Shown here piece by piece: positions 12,558 through 24,118 of a stretch of 64,000 bases of DNA; within the stretch, counting starts at the first letter, position 1, and each line of letters begins with the position of its first letter. The stretch lies in assembly GCA_015680685.1 (NCBI GenBank), contig MNCI01018365.1, forward strand, positions 287,955-351,954, written 5' to 3'. Below the pieces are notes generated by a model that saw only the letters and a program-made list of their open reading frames with translations, made no database searches and was not told the origin of the DNA. Source of the stretch: Gnetum montanum. Lineage: Eukaryota > Streptophyta > Gnetopsida > Gnetales > Gnetaceae. Both the position numbers and the translations under genes were made by a program.

Positions 12558-13947
12558 ACATACAAAGAAATGATAATGCTAGTTGATCTCAACCATAACC
12601 TTGGAAACATACTTTCTTGAGGATAGTTTCCTCACATGGCCACAAAACTTGTAGACCTACTAGAACATCAAAACCAACACAAGGCCAATTTGGTGCAACA
12701 ACCTTCATCATCAGAATGATGTCTCCTAATCATATGCAAAAGCCAACAATCATTACCACTTCAACATAAGACATAAATGAAAAACCTATCATTGTGGAGA
12801 GACAGAAAAATCCATGCATCACTAATAATGATAAGGAATGAAATATTGGGCTAAAATTTTGAAATATTAACACAAGCCCTATATTGACCCACCATAAAGT
12901 TTAGGGGCAAGTGTGTGAGAAAAAACTAGTCTACGCAGTAGCCACTAAACTAGAAGACACCTAGTGGCTTCAAAATGAGAATATAAAATTGTTTCAAAGA
13001 TGCATGGAAACAATTGATTCGCTTATTAGTTCTAGAGTTAAAAAAATAGACCAAACAAAGGACTTAAAACATAGATATCATACACTTTGATTATACAGCA
13101 AAAAAAGATATCAAACACGGAGACTCAAGAATTAAAATAGAAAATCAAGAAGAGGAAAAAAATACATATGGACCCCCTAAAAAAAAGATACCTTTAAGTT
13201 CAGATGAAGATATGTCTCCAAATGATACAAATGATGCTATCACCAATGTTAGATGTGCTACCATGTGATTAATTAAATCAATAACTATGATAGATGGAAA
13301 ACCAGTGGTGTATAAATAGGGGATTGTGTGGTCCATCTTCCATATGTGTGGCCATAAGATTAGTCATGGGGGAGATGCTCTGTCCTAGTTCAAGAACTAA
13401 TATGTGTTTTTCACCTTTCTTCTTTTACAATTTTTTATTGTTTTCCTATTTCTTCCAAAATTTTTCAATTATTCATATGTTTTCCATTTCTTAATATTTT
13501 TCTTTTCTTTATATTTTTCTCTTTTCTTAAGTCATTTTCTTTATTTTTATGCATGTCTTTTATGTTGTTGTTAATAATATTTCTAGTCATGACGCAGAAG
13601 TCAATACTATATGTTGGGTTCTTGTGTTATGCTATCATGATGATTAGGTAAGTAATTGTGTAAAGTAGTGAGACCACCTCATCGATCCCTCCAATTCTTT
13701 GAATAAAAGGTCTTTATCATGAAAAAAATTTGGTTCTTCTTCCATGAAACTAAAATTTATCAATGATCATTGTACCTTGAAGAAAGAGGGAACAACCAAG
13801 TGGGAATGGCAAAGGGTGTGACCTCAATGGGACTTGTTAGATTATCTTCTTGACTTTCTTTGTGTGGTTATGACTACTCTTAGAAGGTATCATCACTCCT
13901 CCATTGACCATAAAAAGAAAGCCATGTCTTTACATGGTGTGATTTTA

Positions 13948-13992
<45 letters not shown>

Positions 13993-15339
13993 NAACAAAA
14001 AAAAAAACAATAATGGGAATTGAAAGCATATCCCTTAGACATAGTAATGGGCTACAAGCACTAGTTATGGGGCTAAAAGGACATGTTACCCATGCTTGAA
14101 GGCTTCCCTCTAACTAAAGCCTTTTCTTCTTTCTTCTCTTTTCTTCTCTTTTTGGAGTGATGATTGTTCTTTGTGGTGGTTGTGGACTCATGATGGTTTG
14201 CAGGAAGGAACACATCAATGTGAGGTCACTATTCATGCTACTTGGATGAATAGATATGCTGATCATTTTAATCACATTTTTCACAAGAACTTATTGTGGA
14301 CATGCTAAAGCACCTTACATCTCCATCTTTGCAATTCCTTCTTATCCCATTATTCACCTCATTTCTCCATGCAATTATGAGCCTTTTGGTTTTGTGTACT
14401 ATAGTGCAACATCCCAACCACAATAGTTGTGTGTTATTTGGAACAAAGACATGATATACATTTAACATCTAGGGTGCCCATAGACATATATAGAAGTGGT
14501 TATGAAAGGGCATTATGGTAGGAGCTTGCTTTGGGAAGGATCCACTTGCATAAATTTTGTTGATCATGGCTTTGAACTAACCTTCACATCTTCTAGAATG
14601 TCATTGATGGTTTCTCTAAATTTATGCATAATTTTGGAACTACTTCTCATTCATTTCATTAATTTTTCCTACTTTTCTATTTCCATATTCATTAATATTT
14701 CTTGGCAATCTTCTAAATTAGACCTTTGGTTTCAATTGTTTAAAAACTTATGTACTTTCGAAGTTACACTCATTTGTCAGGGGGGGGCCTGAAAAGGGTT
14801 AATTATCAAGGAAAATTTACCAAAACTAATGTTGATCCTTTGGTGACTAGAGTTGATGCTAAAATAAATGCCTAAAGAAGAAGGTCTTTTGCCAAACATG
14901 AAAATGAAGCTAAGAGTGGGACAATGGAGGATATGCCCATGAACAAATCATAGCACATACAAGATAGTAGCTCAAATATCACACGTTTGCTAGATGCATG
15001 GGATGATGAGAAGAAATTTTAGTCCATCCTTCAAGAATGTTCTACATAACCAGAGAAGCATTGACATAATAATCAAGGTTGGAAGTCTACCACCACTAGC
15101 AGAATAGGAAGTATCATCTTCAGCAGATTTTTGAAGACCTCTGCAAACTTTGTAATCTTCAATGTCTATTTAGTATTTTTGTCACTTTATCATCTTGTAT
15201 GCATCCACTTGAATAAAATTTTGTAATGTGACACTTAAAGTTAGTTAGTAGCTAGCATTAGTTAATAATCACATCATTCCCAATTTTTTGTAAAGGAAGC
15301 TTGGTCCTATCTTGTTAACTCAAGGATGAGTTTTTATTT
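12558..15339 (+). other. Ath-2 non-coding interior between gag and the 3' LTR
   Basis: No conserved coding motif. It contains an A-homopolymer with one unresolved base (13951-14020, N at 13993). Bases 14080-14160 (CATGTTACCCATGC, then CCCTCTAACTAAAG) are the reverse complement of spacer near 43225-43270 in Ath-3 and 59035-59055 in Ath-4, which places this stretch as the family's usual spacer. The single-frame ORFs here are unsupported. Confidence 0.55.
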
Positions 15340-15352
15340 AGTTGTGGGGGTA
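15340..15352 (+). other. Ath-2 polypurine tract
   Basis: AGTTGTGGGGGTA ends exactly at the LTR start. The preceding AAGGATGAGTTTTTATTT matches the complement of the sequence right of the Ath-1 and Ath-5 LTRs, so the position is conserved in the family. It would prime plus-strand DNA synthesis. Confidence 0.7.
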
Positions 15353-16289
15353 TGATGAAGCATCAGTTGGTTGCATTGATAAGATTATGTTGATGTAGCT
15401 ACTTTGATGCAACTACCTTGACACAACTACTTTGAGGTAGCCATGTCAATGTAGACCCATCAATGCAACCCCATCAATGTGATCTCATCAACACATATAA
15501 TGATGCATTGACATAGCCTTGTTGATGTAGTGCCTATTTTCACCTATAAATATGTGTGCTCCCATAGCGTAATGACATTCTGTTGTCAATAGAGTAGACA
15601 AACTCTTGTAATTTTATTTCATAGTCTTAGATAATAGTTAGTGAGGGGCTATAGTGTGGATCTGATTTAGTTGTACGATGTCTTATCTGAGCAACAATGT
15701 ACCTGGACACATTCCATAAAGGAAAATAAAATCGAGATTGATTCTTATTCATTATAGCACTTTGAGTTAGATTAAATTTACTTTCCATGCAATTTATATT
15801 TCATGTACTTAGTTAATATCTACATATTCATGCATGTTAATTTATTTGTAGAATGAGCATGACCAATTTCAAGCATAAACGTGTATTTGCTTGGTAATCC
15901 TAGCAATGTTATTGTTTGGTTTAACTCTTGGTAATCCTAGTAGTGGATACGGGGGTTCAAGATGTGTACGGCAAGTTGGAAATGGACATTCATCACTCAT
16001 AGGCTAGTTTAGACTTTATTTTCAATTGTTAATTAGTTTAAATAATTTATCTCTTTACTGTCATTTAGAGTAGCATAATGTTGAAACAACATCAAGAATC
16101 ATATGCCTCACTCTATACTAAACCATATGTGACAAAGCTACCACTAGTTCAAGTGGGAAGATAACGAACTACAATCAAGGCATAACGATCTAGATGCCAT
16201 AAATAGTCCCATCCATAGAATTTTATTGGATTATGCATGAATGCTTATGATTTATATGGTTGGGCATAGGTGGTACTTGTTGCTCATCA
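15353..16289 (+). repeat. Ath-2 3' LTR
   Basis: Runs from TGATGAAGCATCAG to GCTCATCA, 937 bp. The TATA box lies in CCTATAAATATGTG near 15543. Upstream of it, CATCAATG-like motifs are repeated several times (15440-15520), more than in the 5' copy. AGCAA, the target duplication, follows. Confidence 0.85.
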
Positions 16290-19200
16290 AGCAACAACCT
16301 TGGGAATGCACATGCATGCCCAAAACTAGTCAAGATTTGTTAAAAATCATACCCTTGGGATCATCCACATTGGCTTACCCCCTTGTAGGGGAAGGTTAGC
16401 ATGGAAAAAAGGGGCTAACCTTAAAAACTCATTAAAAATCCTTAAAACTAACAAGTTTTGATCTTGGGAAATGTCCAACAACACTTGCAACCCTGGGAAT
16501 GCACATGCATGCCCAAAACTAATTAAAATTTTTCAAAAATCAACTCCTTAGGATCTTCCATGCTAGTTTACCCTCCTACAAGGGGGCCTCAGCATGGAAA
16601 CAAGGGGATAACCTTAAAAACTAATTAAAAATCCTTAAAACTAACAAGTTTTAGTGTTGGGTAATGCCTAGCAGCATTAGAAACCCCAAGAATACACATG
16701 CATGCCCAAAACTGATCAAAATTTGTCAAAAATCAACCCCTTGGGACCTTTGTCACTAGCTTACCCTCCTACAAGGGGGACTTAGTGTGGAAATAAGGGG
16801 TAACCTCAAAAACTAATTAAAAATCCTTAAAATTGACAATTTTTTCTCTTAGACAATGTCTAGCAACACCAGCAACCTTAAGAATTTACATGCATGCCCA
16901 AAACTGATTAAAATTTATTAAAAATCAATCCCTTGGGACTTTCCACGTTGGCTTACCCCCTGCAAGGGGGTCTTAGCATGGAAATAAGGGTGTAGCCTCA
17001 AAAACTAATCAAATAGCCTTAATATTACCAAATTTTGACCTTAGGTAATACTCAGCTACACCAGACACCTTGAGAATGCACATGCATGTCCAAAATAGGT
17101 CAAGATTTGTTAAAAATCAAATCCTTGGGATCTTCCATGCTGGCTTACCCCCTGCAAAGGGGGCTTAGTATGTAAACAAAGGTATAACCATAAAACTAAT
17201 CAAATAGCCTTAAAACTAACAAATTTTGACCTTAGGTAATGCCTAGCTGCACTTGCAACCTTGAGAATGCACATGCATGTCCAAAATAGGTTAAGATTTT
17301 GTTAAAAATCAAATCCTTGGGATCTTCCACACTGGTTTACCCCATACAAATGGGGATCAATGTGGAAACAAAGGGGTAGCCTCAATAACTCATCAAATAG
17401 CCTTAAAACTGATAAATTTTGACCTTGGGTAATGCCCAGTTGCACCAACAACCTTGAGAATGCACATGCATGCCCAAAACTAGTCAAGATTTGTTAAAAA
17501 TCAAACCCTTGGGATCTTCCATGTTGGCTTACCATTCTACAAGGGAATTAATGTGGAAACAAGGGGGAAACCTTAAAACCTAATTAAATAGCCTTAAATT
17601 TGACAAGTTTCGACCTTGGGTAATGCCCAGCTACACTGACAACCTCAGGATTGCACATGCATGCCCAAAATTGATCAAGATTTGTCAAAAATCAAATCCT
17701 TAGGACCTTCCATGCTAGCTTACCCCTTATGTATAGGGGGGGAGGTGTGTGGTGCACACGGGGCATGCTTAGTATGAAAGTAGGTGGATAACCTTGAAAA
17801 CCAATCAAATAGCCTTAAAATTAACAAGTTTTGATCTTGGGTAATGCCTAGCTACACTGGCATCCTTGGGAATGTAGATGAAAGCTCAAAACTAATCAAA
17901 ATTCATCTAAACTCATCCTCTTGGAACCTTCCATGCTAGCTTATGGAGGGGGCTTAGTGTGGAAACAATGGGGTAAGCTAAAAAACCACCTAGACAGCCT
18001 CCAAAATGACTAGTTTTTACCTTAAACCATGCCTATCGACACTAACAACTCTGAGGATTGACATGCATGTTCAAGTTTCATCAAAATTTTCCTAGAGCTC
18101 ATGCCCTCCTTTTCTCCACTTTGGGCCCCCTTGCAGATGGAAGCTCAACATGGAAACAAAGGGGCAAGTACAAAAATCAACCTTGGGATGTTTCAACCTA
18201 CTAAATCTTGGCTTCAAACCCTAGTACTACTTGATTTCCATAAAAATGGCCTAAATCTAGTTCCCCTCTTTTCTCCACATTGAGAGTTGCACCTCCACCC
18301 CCGTCGCCCCCCCCCCCCCCCCCCCCCCCCCCCCCCNAACAAGGGGGTTGTAACCTTTCACAACCTTAAAAAACATTTAGATGTGATCAAAATTAGTGTA
18401 AAACCTGGGGGATCATGACCTGCAACCCTGAAAGGCTAGAAGCCTCATTGATGTGCTCATAAACCATTCCAAAACCATAAAAAAATCTTACCCCTATTCT
18501 TCCACTCTAAGGCTAGGGTGCTTAATGTGGAGAAGAGGGGGAAACACATTTCAACTTACTTTAGCACTCAAAACCAACTCAAATGGCCTTAAAATGAAGT
18601 TTGAGGATGCATAACTCCAAAACCTAAGTTTTGGTTGTTGGTTTGACCTCTTTTGACCCTATTTTTACTTAGGTGTTGGCTCTCCATACTAGCTTACCCC
18701 CACCACCCCCCACCCCCCCNNNNNNNNNNNNNNNNNNNNNNNNNNNNNNNNNNNNNNNNNNNNNNNNNNNNNNNNNNNNNNNNNNNNNNNNNNNNNNNNN
18801 NNNNNNNNNNNNNNNNNNNNNNNNNNNNNNNNNNNNNNNNNNNNNNNNNNNNNNNNNNNNNNNNNNNNNNNNNNNNNNNNNNNNNNNNNNNNNNNNNNNN
18901 NNNNNNNNNNNNNNNNNNNNNNNNNNNNNNNNNNNNNNNNNNNNNNNNNNNNNNNNNNNNNNNNNNNNNNNNNNNNNNNNNNNNNNNNNNNNNNNNNNNN
19001 NNNNNNNNNNNNNNNNNNNNNNNNNNNNNNNNNNNNNNNNNNNNNNNNNNNNNNNNNNNNNNNNNNNNNNNNNNNNNNNNNNNNNNNNNNNNNNNNNNNN
19101 NNNNNNNNNNNNNNNNNNNNNNNNNNNNNNNNNNNNNNNNNNCCCCCCCCCCCCCCCCCCCCCCCCCCCAGAGGGGGGCCTCAACATGGAGAAAGAGGGG

Positions 19201-19480
19201 TTAGACTCCAAAACCTCCTTTTTGACCTTTACAGACCTCCAAGGTGTCTAGTTTTGACAATTCAAGCCTTGTGTGTCCTTGTGAAAGTCTCAAACCTCAA
19301 TTTTGGACCTCAAGAAGCATCAAGATCCACTTTTCTTATTCTCCACACTAGATTAACCCCCTGCAAGGGGGGCTTAGCATGGAAACAAGGAATTCTCAAT
19401 CTAGAAGCCTTCAAACTCTTATTTTTTTTAGCAAAAACAACCTTGACTAATGCCCAAACCCATCTAATAGCCCTACAATC
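16290..19480. repeat. Tandem array of about 192-bp units, each with a C/G hairpin
   Basis: Each unit carries CCATGCTGGCTTACCCCC, a 5-base loop, then GGGGGCTTAGCATGG, an imperfect inverted repeat. It is followed by AAATAGCCTTAAAACTAAC, TTTTGACCTTGGGTAATGCC and GCACATGCATGCCCAAAAC. Hairpin centres fall near 16380, 16575, 16767, 16960, 17150, 17342, 17535 and 17725, then become degenerate (17945, 18125, 18310, 18520) and clear again near 19360. Two C-homopolymers and the assembly gap sit at hairpin positions. The array lies just upstream of the Tat-1 reverse transcriptase fragment, so it may belong to Tat-1, but this is not proven. No coding potential. Confidence 0.85.
18720..19142. other. Assembly gap (423 N)
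   Basis: Flanked by C-runs on both sides (18700-18719 and 19143-19169). A second C-run with one N lies at 18307-18337. True length unknown. Open frames across it are artefacts. Confidence 1.
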
Positions 19481-20019
19481 CTAAACCATGGCATGCTAAG
19501 GGCTAAAATTGGCAAAACCTAACCTTTTTTTGACCTATATTAGCCAAATTTAACCATATGTAGCATGCTTTGTTTAATGTTGCAACTTATTTTTCAGTCT
19601 TGTGTTGCATTATTGACCTTGATAACCTTCTTATAGCCTTTACATATCCTTATATTTTATTTATTTGCCATATTTTCCTTTTTTAGCCTCTAATTGATAT
19701 CAAATAGTGGGATTTGGTCTTCCTTGACGACTATTTGGCATCATGTGACCTTAGCCCACTATGGACATAAATTGTCATCATGGCTTATCAAGCCCTAAAA
19801 CTAGCAAACCCATGACCCTTGTTGGCCATTTGTAGCCTTATGTCTTGTATTTCCCTTTGTTTGACCTTTATTTGAACCTTATTGCACTTTTCTTGCTTGC
19901 TTTATAGCCTTGGATGATATTTTTTGTACTATAATAGCATGCATTTTCATGATTTTTATAGCATTTTAGCATTGTTTATTCATTTTTATTGAGGTGCCAC
20001 TTAATGTGCTTTTGGTTGA
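19481..20019. other. Non-coding stretch upstream of the Tat-1 RT fragment
   Basis: AT-rich with no reading frame of note and no repeat unit. GACATGCAAG near 20019-20028 sits where Tat-2 has a TTTTGCAG acceptor-like sequence (34812-34819), immediately before its reverse transcriptase frame. Confidence 0.5.
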
Positions 20020-20029
20020 CATGCAAGAT

Positions 20030-20485
20030 CAAAGTATGAGTACCTAGGAGTAGATCAATCTACCTTTGAGATTAAGTGGGTCTCACAATGATGCAAAATG
20101 GTATATTAACCCTTATTACCTAGATCTTGAGCTTGAGAGTCTTGTCAACTGCATAGCCTTGATAGAGAAACCCCTAGAGTGGCATGAAAACCTATTCAAA
20201 ATCCTTGACATAGAGATGGATGACATAATTAAAGACTCTTTGGTTGAGCTTCCTATCACAACACATAGTGATGAGGAGAAAGCCCTTAAACTAGGTTCCT
20301 CACTAGAACCTCAACAAGCTCAAGACATCACCAAGGTCCTACAAGGCGACATTAAGGTCTTTTCTTGGTTATACGAAGATATGCTAGGCCTAGACCCACA
20401 CTTAGTACAAGAAATCATACTATACCCTAGCATTAGACCAATTAAGCAAAAAGTACATAAGATAAGACATAATTTTGCCTTATGA
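20030..20485 (+). pseudogene. Tat-1 reverse transcriptase, N-terminal piece
   Basis: The frame 20066-20485 carries VFSWLYEDMLGLDPHLVQ and RPIKQKVHKIRHNFAL, aligned with Tat-2 VFVWSYEDMPWLDPRLIQ and KAIRQKVRKIKPEIAL (35150-35270). This is the start of a Ty3-type RT, before the fingers and palm motifs. The frame ends at a TGA that is itself the first three bases of the Ath-3 LTR, so the gene is cut by that insertion. RT resumes at 50239 beyond Ath-3, with roughly 115 residues lost between the two pieces (estimated against Tat-2). Confidence 0.8.
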
Positions 20486-21430
20486 TAAGTGACAAAAGAT
20501 ACCCTCATGCTCAACCATAAGAATCACAAAGAGTTCATGTGTGATCTGGTCGAATTCCATGGACTCTATGTCTTCTAGTACACTAGTCTTCTAGGAAGTG
20601 AACCTTGCCTTAATATTCATTCATTGTCTTCCTAATTACTCTTGTGATGTACAAAGGTATGGTTAAGTGTAATCGAGGAATATGATTTTTATTGTTTTAT
20701 GTTTTATACACCTTGGTACTTAAAGAGAGAGATGAAGTAATTTAATAATTAATTTAATTTAACCACTCAACTAATCTCTAACTAGTCCTAACATAAGCAT
20801 CTGATCCCACTTTCCATACATGTCTTGAACCCATGTATTCACTGCTAAGTTACCAAGTGCTACACTATTGGGCACACCAAGAAATAATGTTGTTGGGATT
20901 ACCAAGCAAATATGTGTTTACGCTCAAAGTGGTTGTACTTATATGCTTAATCTATTTAGCTTACTTACTTAACTAATTGCTTAAAGTCTAATTTAGCTTA
21001 ATTTCACTTAATTAACTACATAATTAATAGAAATAATATATTCATAAATAAATCATTAATTTATTCTAACTGCTGCAAGGTTTGATCAAATGGCTCATCT
21101 TTATCACCATACACATTGGTATGGTTCAAGTACAACAATGCTCAAATAAAGATCTGTACACTTTCTAACTCTTGTTGCAAGCACTCAGAGAAATATTTTA
21201 ATGCTCAGAGAAATATTTTAATGCTCAAATGAAAAAAATACAAGAGCTCTGCTACTACTTTGACTCTACTACCCATAAACATGGTTGTGAGCTCATATTT
21301 ATAGTTTTTATTGCTAGGCTACATCGATCAAGCCTCATAGACATAGTAAACACTACGTCAATGTGACCCCATCAATGGGGTAACACCACATAAACAAGAC
21401 CACATCAATGCGGAACCTTAACGCTTATCA
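20483..21430 (-). repeat. Ath-3 3' LTR
   Basis: Runs from TGATAAGTGAC to GCTTATCA, 948 bp with inverted ends TGATAAG/CTTATCA. It shows diverged but continuous similarity to the Ath-1 LTR (GGTATGTGATTTTTAT-like, ACCAAGTGCT, TTATTTATAG-like segments in order). A minus-strand TATA lies near 21295-21304. Upstream of it are repeats such as CCCCATCAATGGGG (21369-21382). Unrelated Tat-1 coding sequence abuts its left end; the adjacent five bases are CCTTA. Confidence 0.8.
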
Positions 21431-21599
21431 TAGCATCACGACTTAATGAAAACTTATTCTAGAGTTCCTTTAAAAAATTGGAAAGGTATGAGATTATTAA
21501 CTAACTCTTAACAAAAAAAATCGACATGAAAAAACTAAGTGCCTGAGTATATAAATAAATACATTACAAAAATTATGGTGTTCATGACACAAAATTGAA
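21431..21599 (-). other. Ath-3 sequence between accessory ORF and 3' LTR
   Basis: CGACTTAATGAAAACTTATTCTAGAG and the following bases (quoted in part) match the region next to the Ath-1 and Ath-5 LTRs (CATGACTGAATRAAAACTC), but the C-run of the polypurine complement is mutated (TAGCATCAC). No gene. Confidence 0.6.
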
Positions 21600-24118
21600 C
21601 ACCATGACATGACTACATAAAACTAGACAACACATCCTTTGATGGCATGAAGGTGGTGGAGAACATCAGATAGTCCTGGGTGGTGGAGGCTCCTAGGGTT
21701 TTAAAGAACCTTCATTGGCTTTGGGCATGTGTAGTGGCTAAGGTGGCTGTGGCTATCTTGCTACGGTTGCAACCCTTGGTGGAAGGCAAAAGGCATCTAG
21801 TAATGCCTTCATCTTCTCCTACTTACGCTAGGGATCATTCATAGTCCACGTGGCATCACCAATGTGGGCTTGAATGAGGATATCCCATAGATAAGGCATT
21901 ACTTGGAATAACTCCTTCAAATTAACAAACTAGACAATGAATTATTTACATTCAACATCAAATGACTTTACTACTTTCTATAGCTCCTGGTAGTCATTCA
22001 TCCTTCTGGCCAAGTTCTCAACGATAGATCTTTAATTGGTGTAGTTGCCCTTGAGAACTTCAAGTTTAGCATTTTCCACCACAAGCTTCTGCTTGGTGTC
22101 TTTATGATGCTTGAACTCAGCCTCGTACAACAAGTATGAGTTGGCCACCTACTTCTCTAGTTCTAACCATGGTCGTTTGATAGTCAACATGGTCATATTT
22201 GCATATCGGAGATTGACAAGCTCCATGTATTCCATCATATTCTTAATATGCAATTTCTTCATGTGGATTTCCATCTATTGTAAGCATCTATCCCATTAAA
22301 AATAGGTTTTCATAATTATCTTCTTTGTTGGAGTAGTTGGAGAGTTTCATTTACTTTTTCCTTCACCAACTAGATGTGTTTTTCATTCACTTCTTTTTGT
22401 AGACTAGCTTGATCTTTGTAATGATCTTTAACTCTCTAAAATTTGAGAGCCTCTAATTTCTAGGAGGCTACTTCTATTACAGTCTTTTGGTAAAGGGAAT
22501 GAACCTTCTTCATGGAAAGGTTTGTGTTTGCTACTACTAATCTCCTTAGTTCTATGTTTGCTCTGGTCAGTTGCTCTTACTTTTGATGGATGAAGTCAAT
22601 TAATTACTATTTGTGCTCATCAACATTCCATAGGCCATGGTTCTCTATAGTCAATTGTACATTCTCCTAGTGGGTTTGATGTAAGGCCTTCTGTATTGTG
22701 TACTATGTAGCCTCTACCAAGGATCAGTAGAACACTATCATTTCAATCGCACCCTCAACTCCTTTCAATTTGGTAAGCTATTTAGGAACTTCATCTCTTA
22801 TTAGTGCCAGGTTAAGAAATGTATGATTGGCAATTTGGGATCTTAATATAGTAACTTCAACAACCAAGCATTCGTTCAACTCCTTGGTTGTTTCAAGTTG
22901 CCCCCTCCAAGATGATATTTTTCCCCCTACAGCTAGAAACTTCAATTGGGTTGTAGTAATATTATCCAAAAGATTAAATACATCTAGAAGTAGTTGCCTA
23001 GTTTCCCCTAGTTGGTCTAATACTTCTTCATGTTATGTTGCATTTATTCTATCACTTGTGGTTCCTACAAATGTTTGCACATCTTTGAGTACAGTGATGT
23101 TTGGTACATGCATCACAAGTGTGTTAAGTGTTTCAACAATTCTGTTAGTAACCATATCTGCTATTGTCTCTTGCCCTTGGTGCTACATCACTAGTACAAT
23201 TGCCACACCTTCCTCCAACTACATTGAAAAGGTCATGATGTTTCTAGAAATTTTTGGGAGTGGCTACTATTCTGTGAGAGATACTATGACCTCTCTAGTG
23301 CTAGGATTTAATCTCATGAACAACTGCATTCTTTAGGCTAAGAAAATAGATCCACTTCCATCCATTAGGCAAATTGTTTGGGCCACCTCATTTAGGTGAT
23401 TAATTTCTGGTTAGGACACAGATGGATCCCTGCCACTCATGCCTACTCATTTCTTTTGTTTACTCAAGAGCCATTCTCAGTACTCATGCAACTATTGGGC
23501 TATTATAGTGATGTCTGGCATCGTTGTTTAAGTGGAAGGTGGAGGTGGTGGCTATTACTCCTCTTCTTGAATGATTGTTGCAAGCATTTTATCTTTCATC
23601 ATTTTTGCCTAATTAGTAGTTAGGACATGTCTGACAGCATCATTTGTATAACAGGCTATTCCTCTCCTCTAATAGAGTTTTCTAATGGGCATGAAAAGGA
23701 AAGTGTCTTCCTTCCATGTTTATTTTCTTTAAATTGATTCTCCATCTCTAGATAGATCAGCTATGGAAGGTTGAAAAGGAATCTCCCACTCAGAGTGGTG
23801 CATGAATGGGTAGAAAAGGTATGGATTTTTCTTGGCCTCACTATGGGATTAAAATGGAAGGTTGCAATCTTGTAGTGGATCCTTTTTGTTGGTGTGAGCA
23901 CACCAAACTCCTTGCGGTCAACACCATAGCACCATCGAACTCATTCTTTCTTGATGCTCAGATCTACTTGCATTAGAATCTTAGTGAGATTTGCCCCTAC
24001 TTTTGGAAACCTAAGCACATTAGCAATGGCCTACATCAAGTAGGACACTAAGATGTCCTTGATTTTCATTGTTGAACTAGATTTCCTATTATTCCAAAAT
24101 AGGAATGTCTCTCCCATG
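21600..24118 (-). pseudogene. Ath-3 accessory (envelope-position) ORF, C-terminal part
   Basis: The minus-strand frames, heavily broken, match those of Ath-4 at 57200-55400 in order and content: KDILVSYLM then FPKVGAN here, GILVSYSVKEI then VPNEGAK there. A putative coiled coil follows (22969-22778: LETTKELNECLVVEVTILRS). Its N-terminal part is at 41554-41962, because Tat-2 is inserted at 24119. In Athila-like elements an extra ORF after pol is often called envelope-like, but I see no signal peptide or membrane anchor. The front half resembles the plant transposon-type proteins found in other retroelement extra ORFs. Function unknown. Confidence 0.55.

Larger units (their letters stand above)
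9599..16289 (+). mobile_element. Ath-2, Athila-like element without pol, nested in the hairpin array
   Basis: Two LTRs in the same orientation enclose a primer-binding site, gag, a long non-coding region and a polypurine tract. The flanks are ACCAA at 9594-9598 and AGCAA at 16290-16294, a 5-bp target duplication with one mismatch. Both flanks are halves of one tandem unit. No RT, RNase H or integrase motif is visible, so it is a non-autonomous or deleted derivative. Confidence 0.85.

Noticed and set aside
18653-19251. Three frames of 180-192 codons spanning the N gap
   Set aside because: Almost entirely undetermined residues flanked by poly-Pro or poly-Gly from the C-runs.
9300-19480. The regular hairpin array as a CRISPR-like locus
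   Set aside because: Units are about 192 bp with no alternation of short repeats and unique spacers, and the context is plant retrotransposon DNA.
22827-23336. 169-codon plus-strand frame
   Set aside because: Antisense to the Ath-3 accessory ORF, whose minus-strand reading matches Ath-4.
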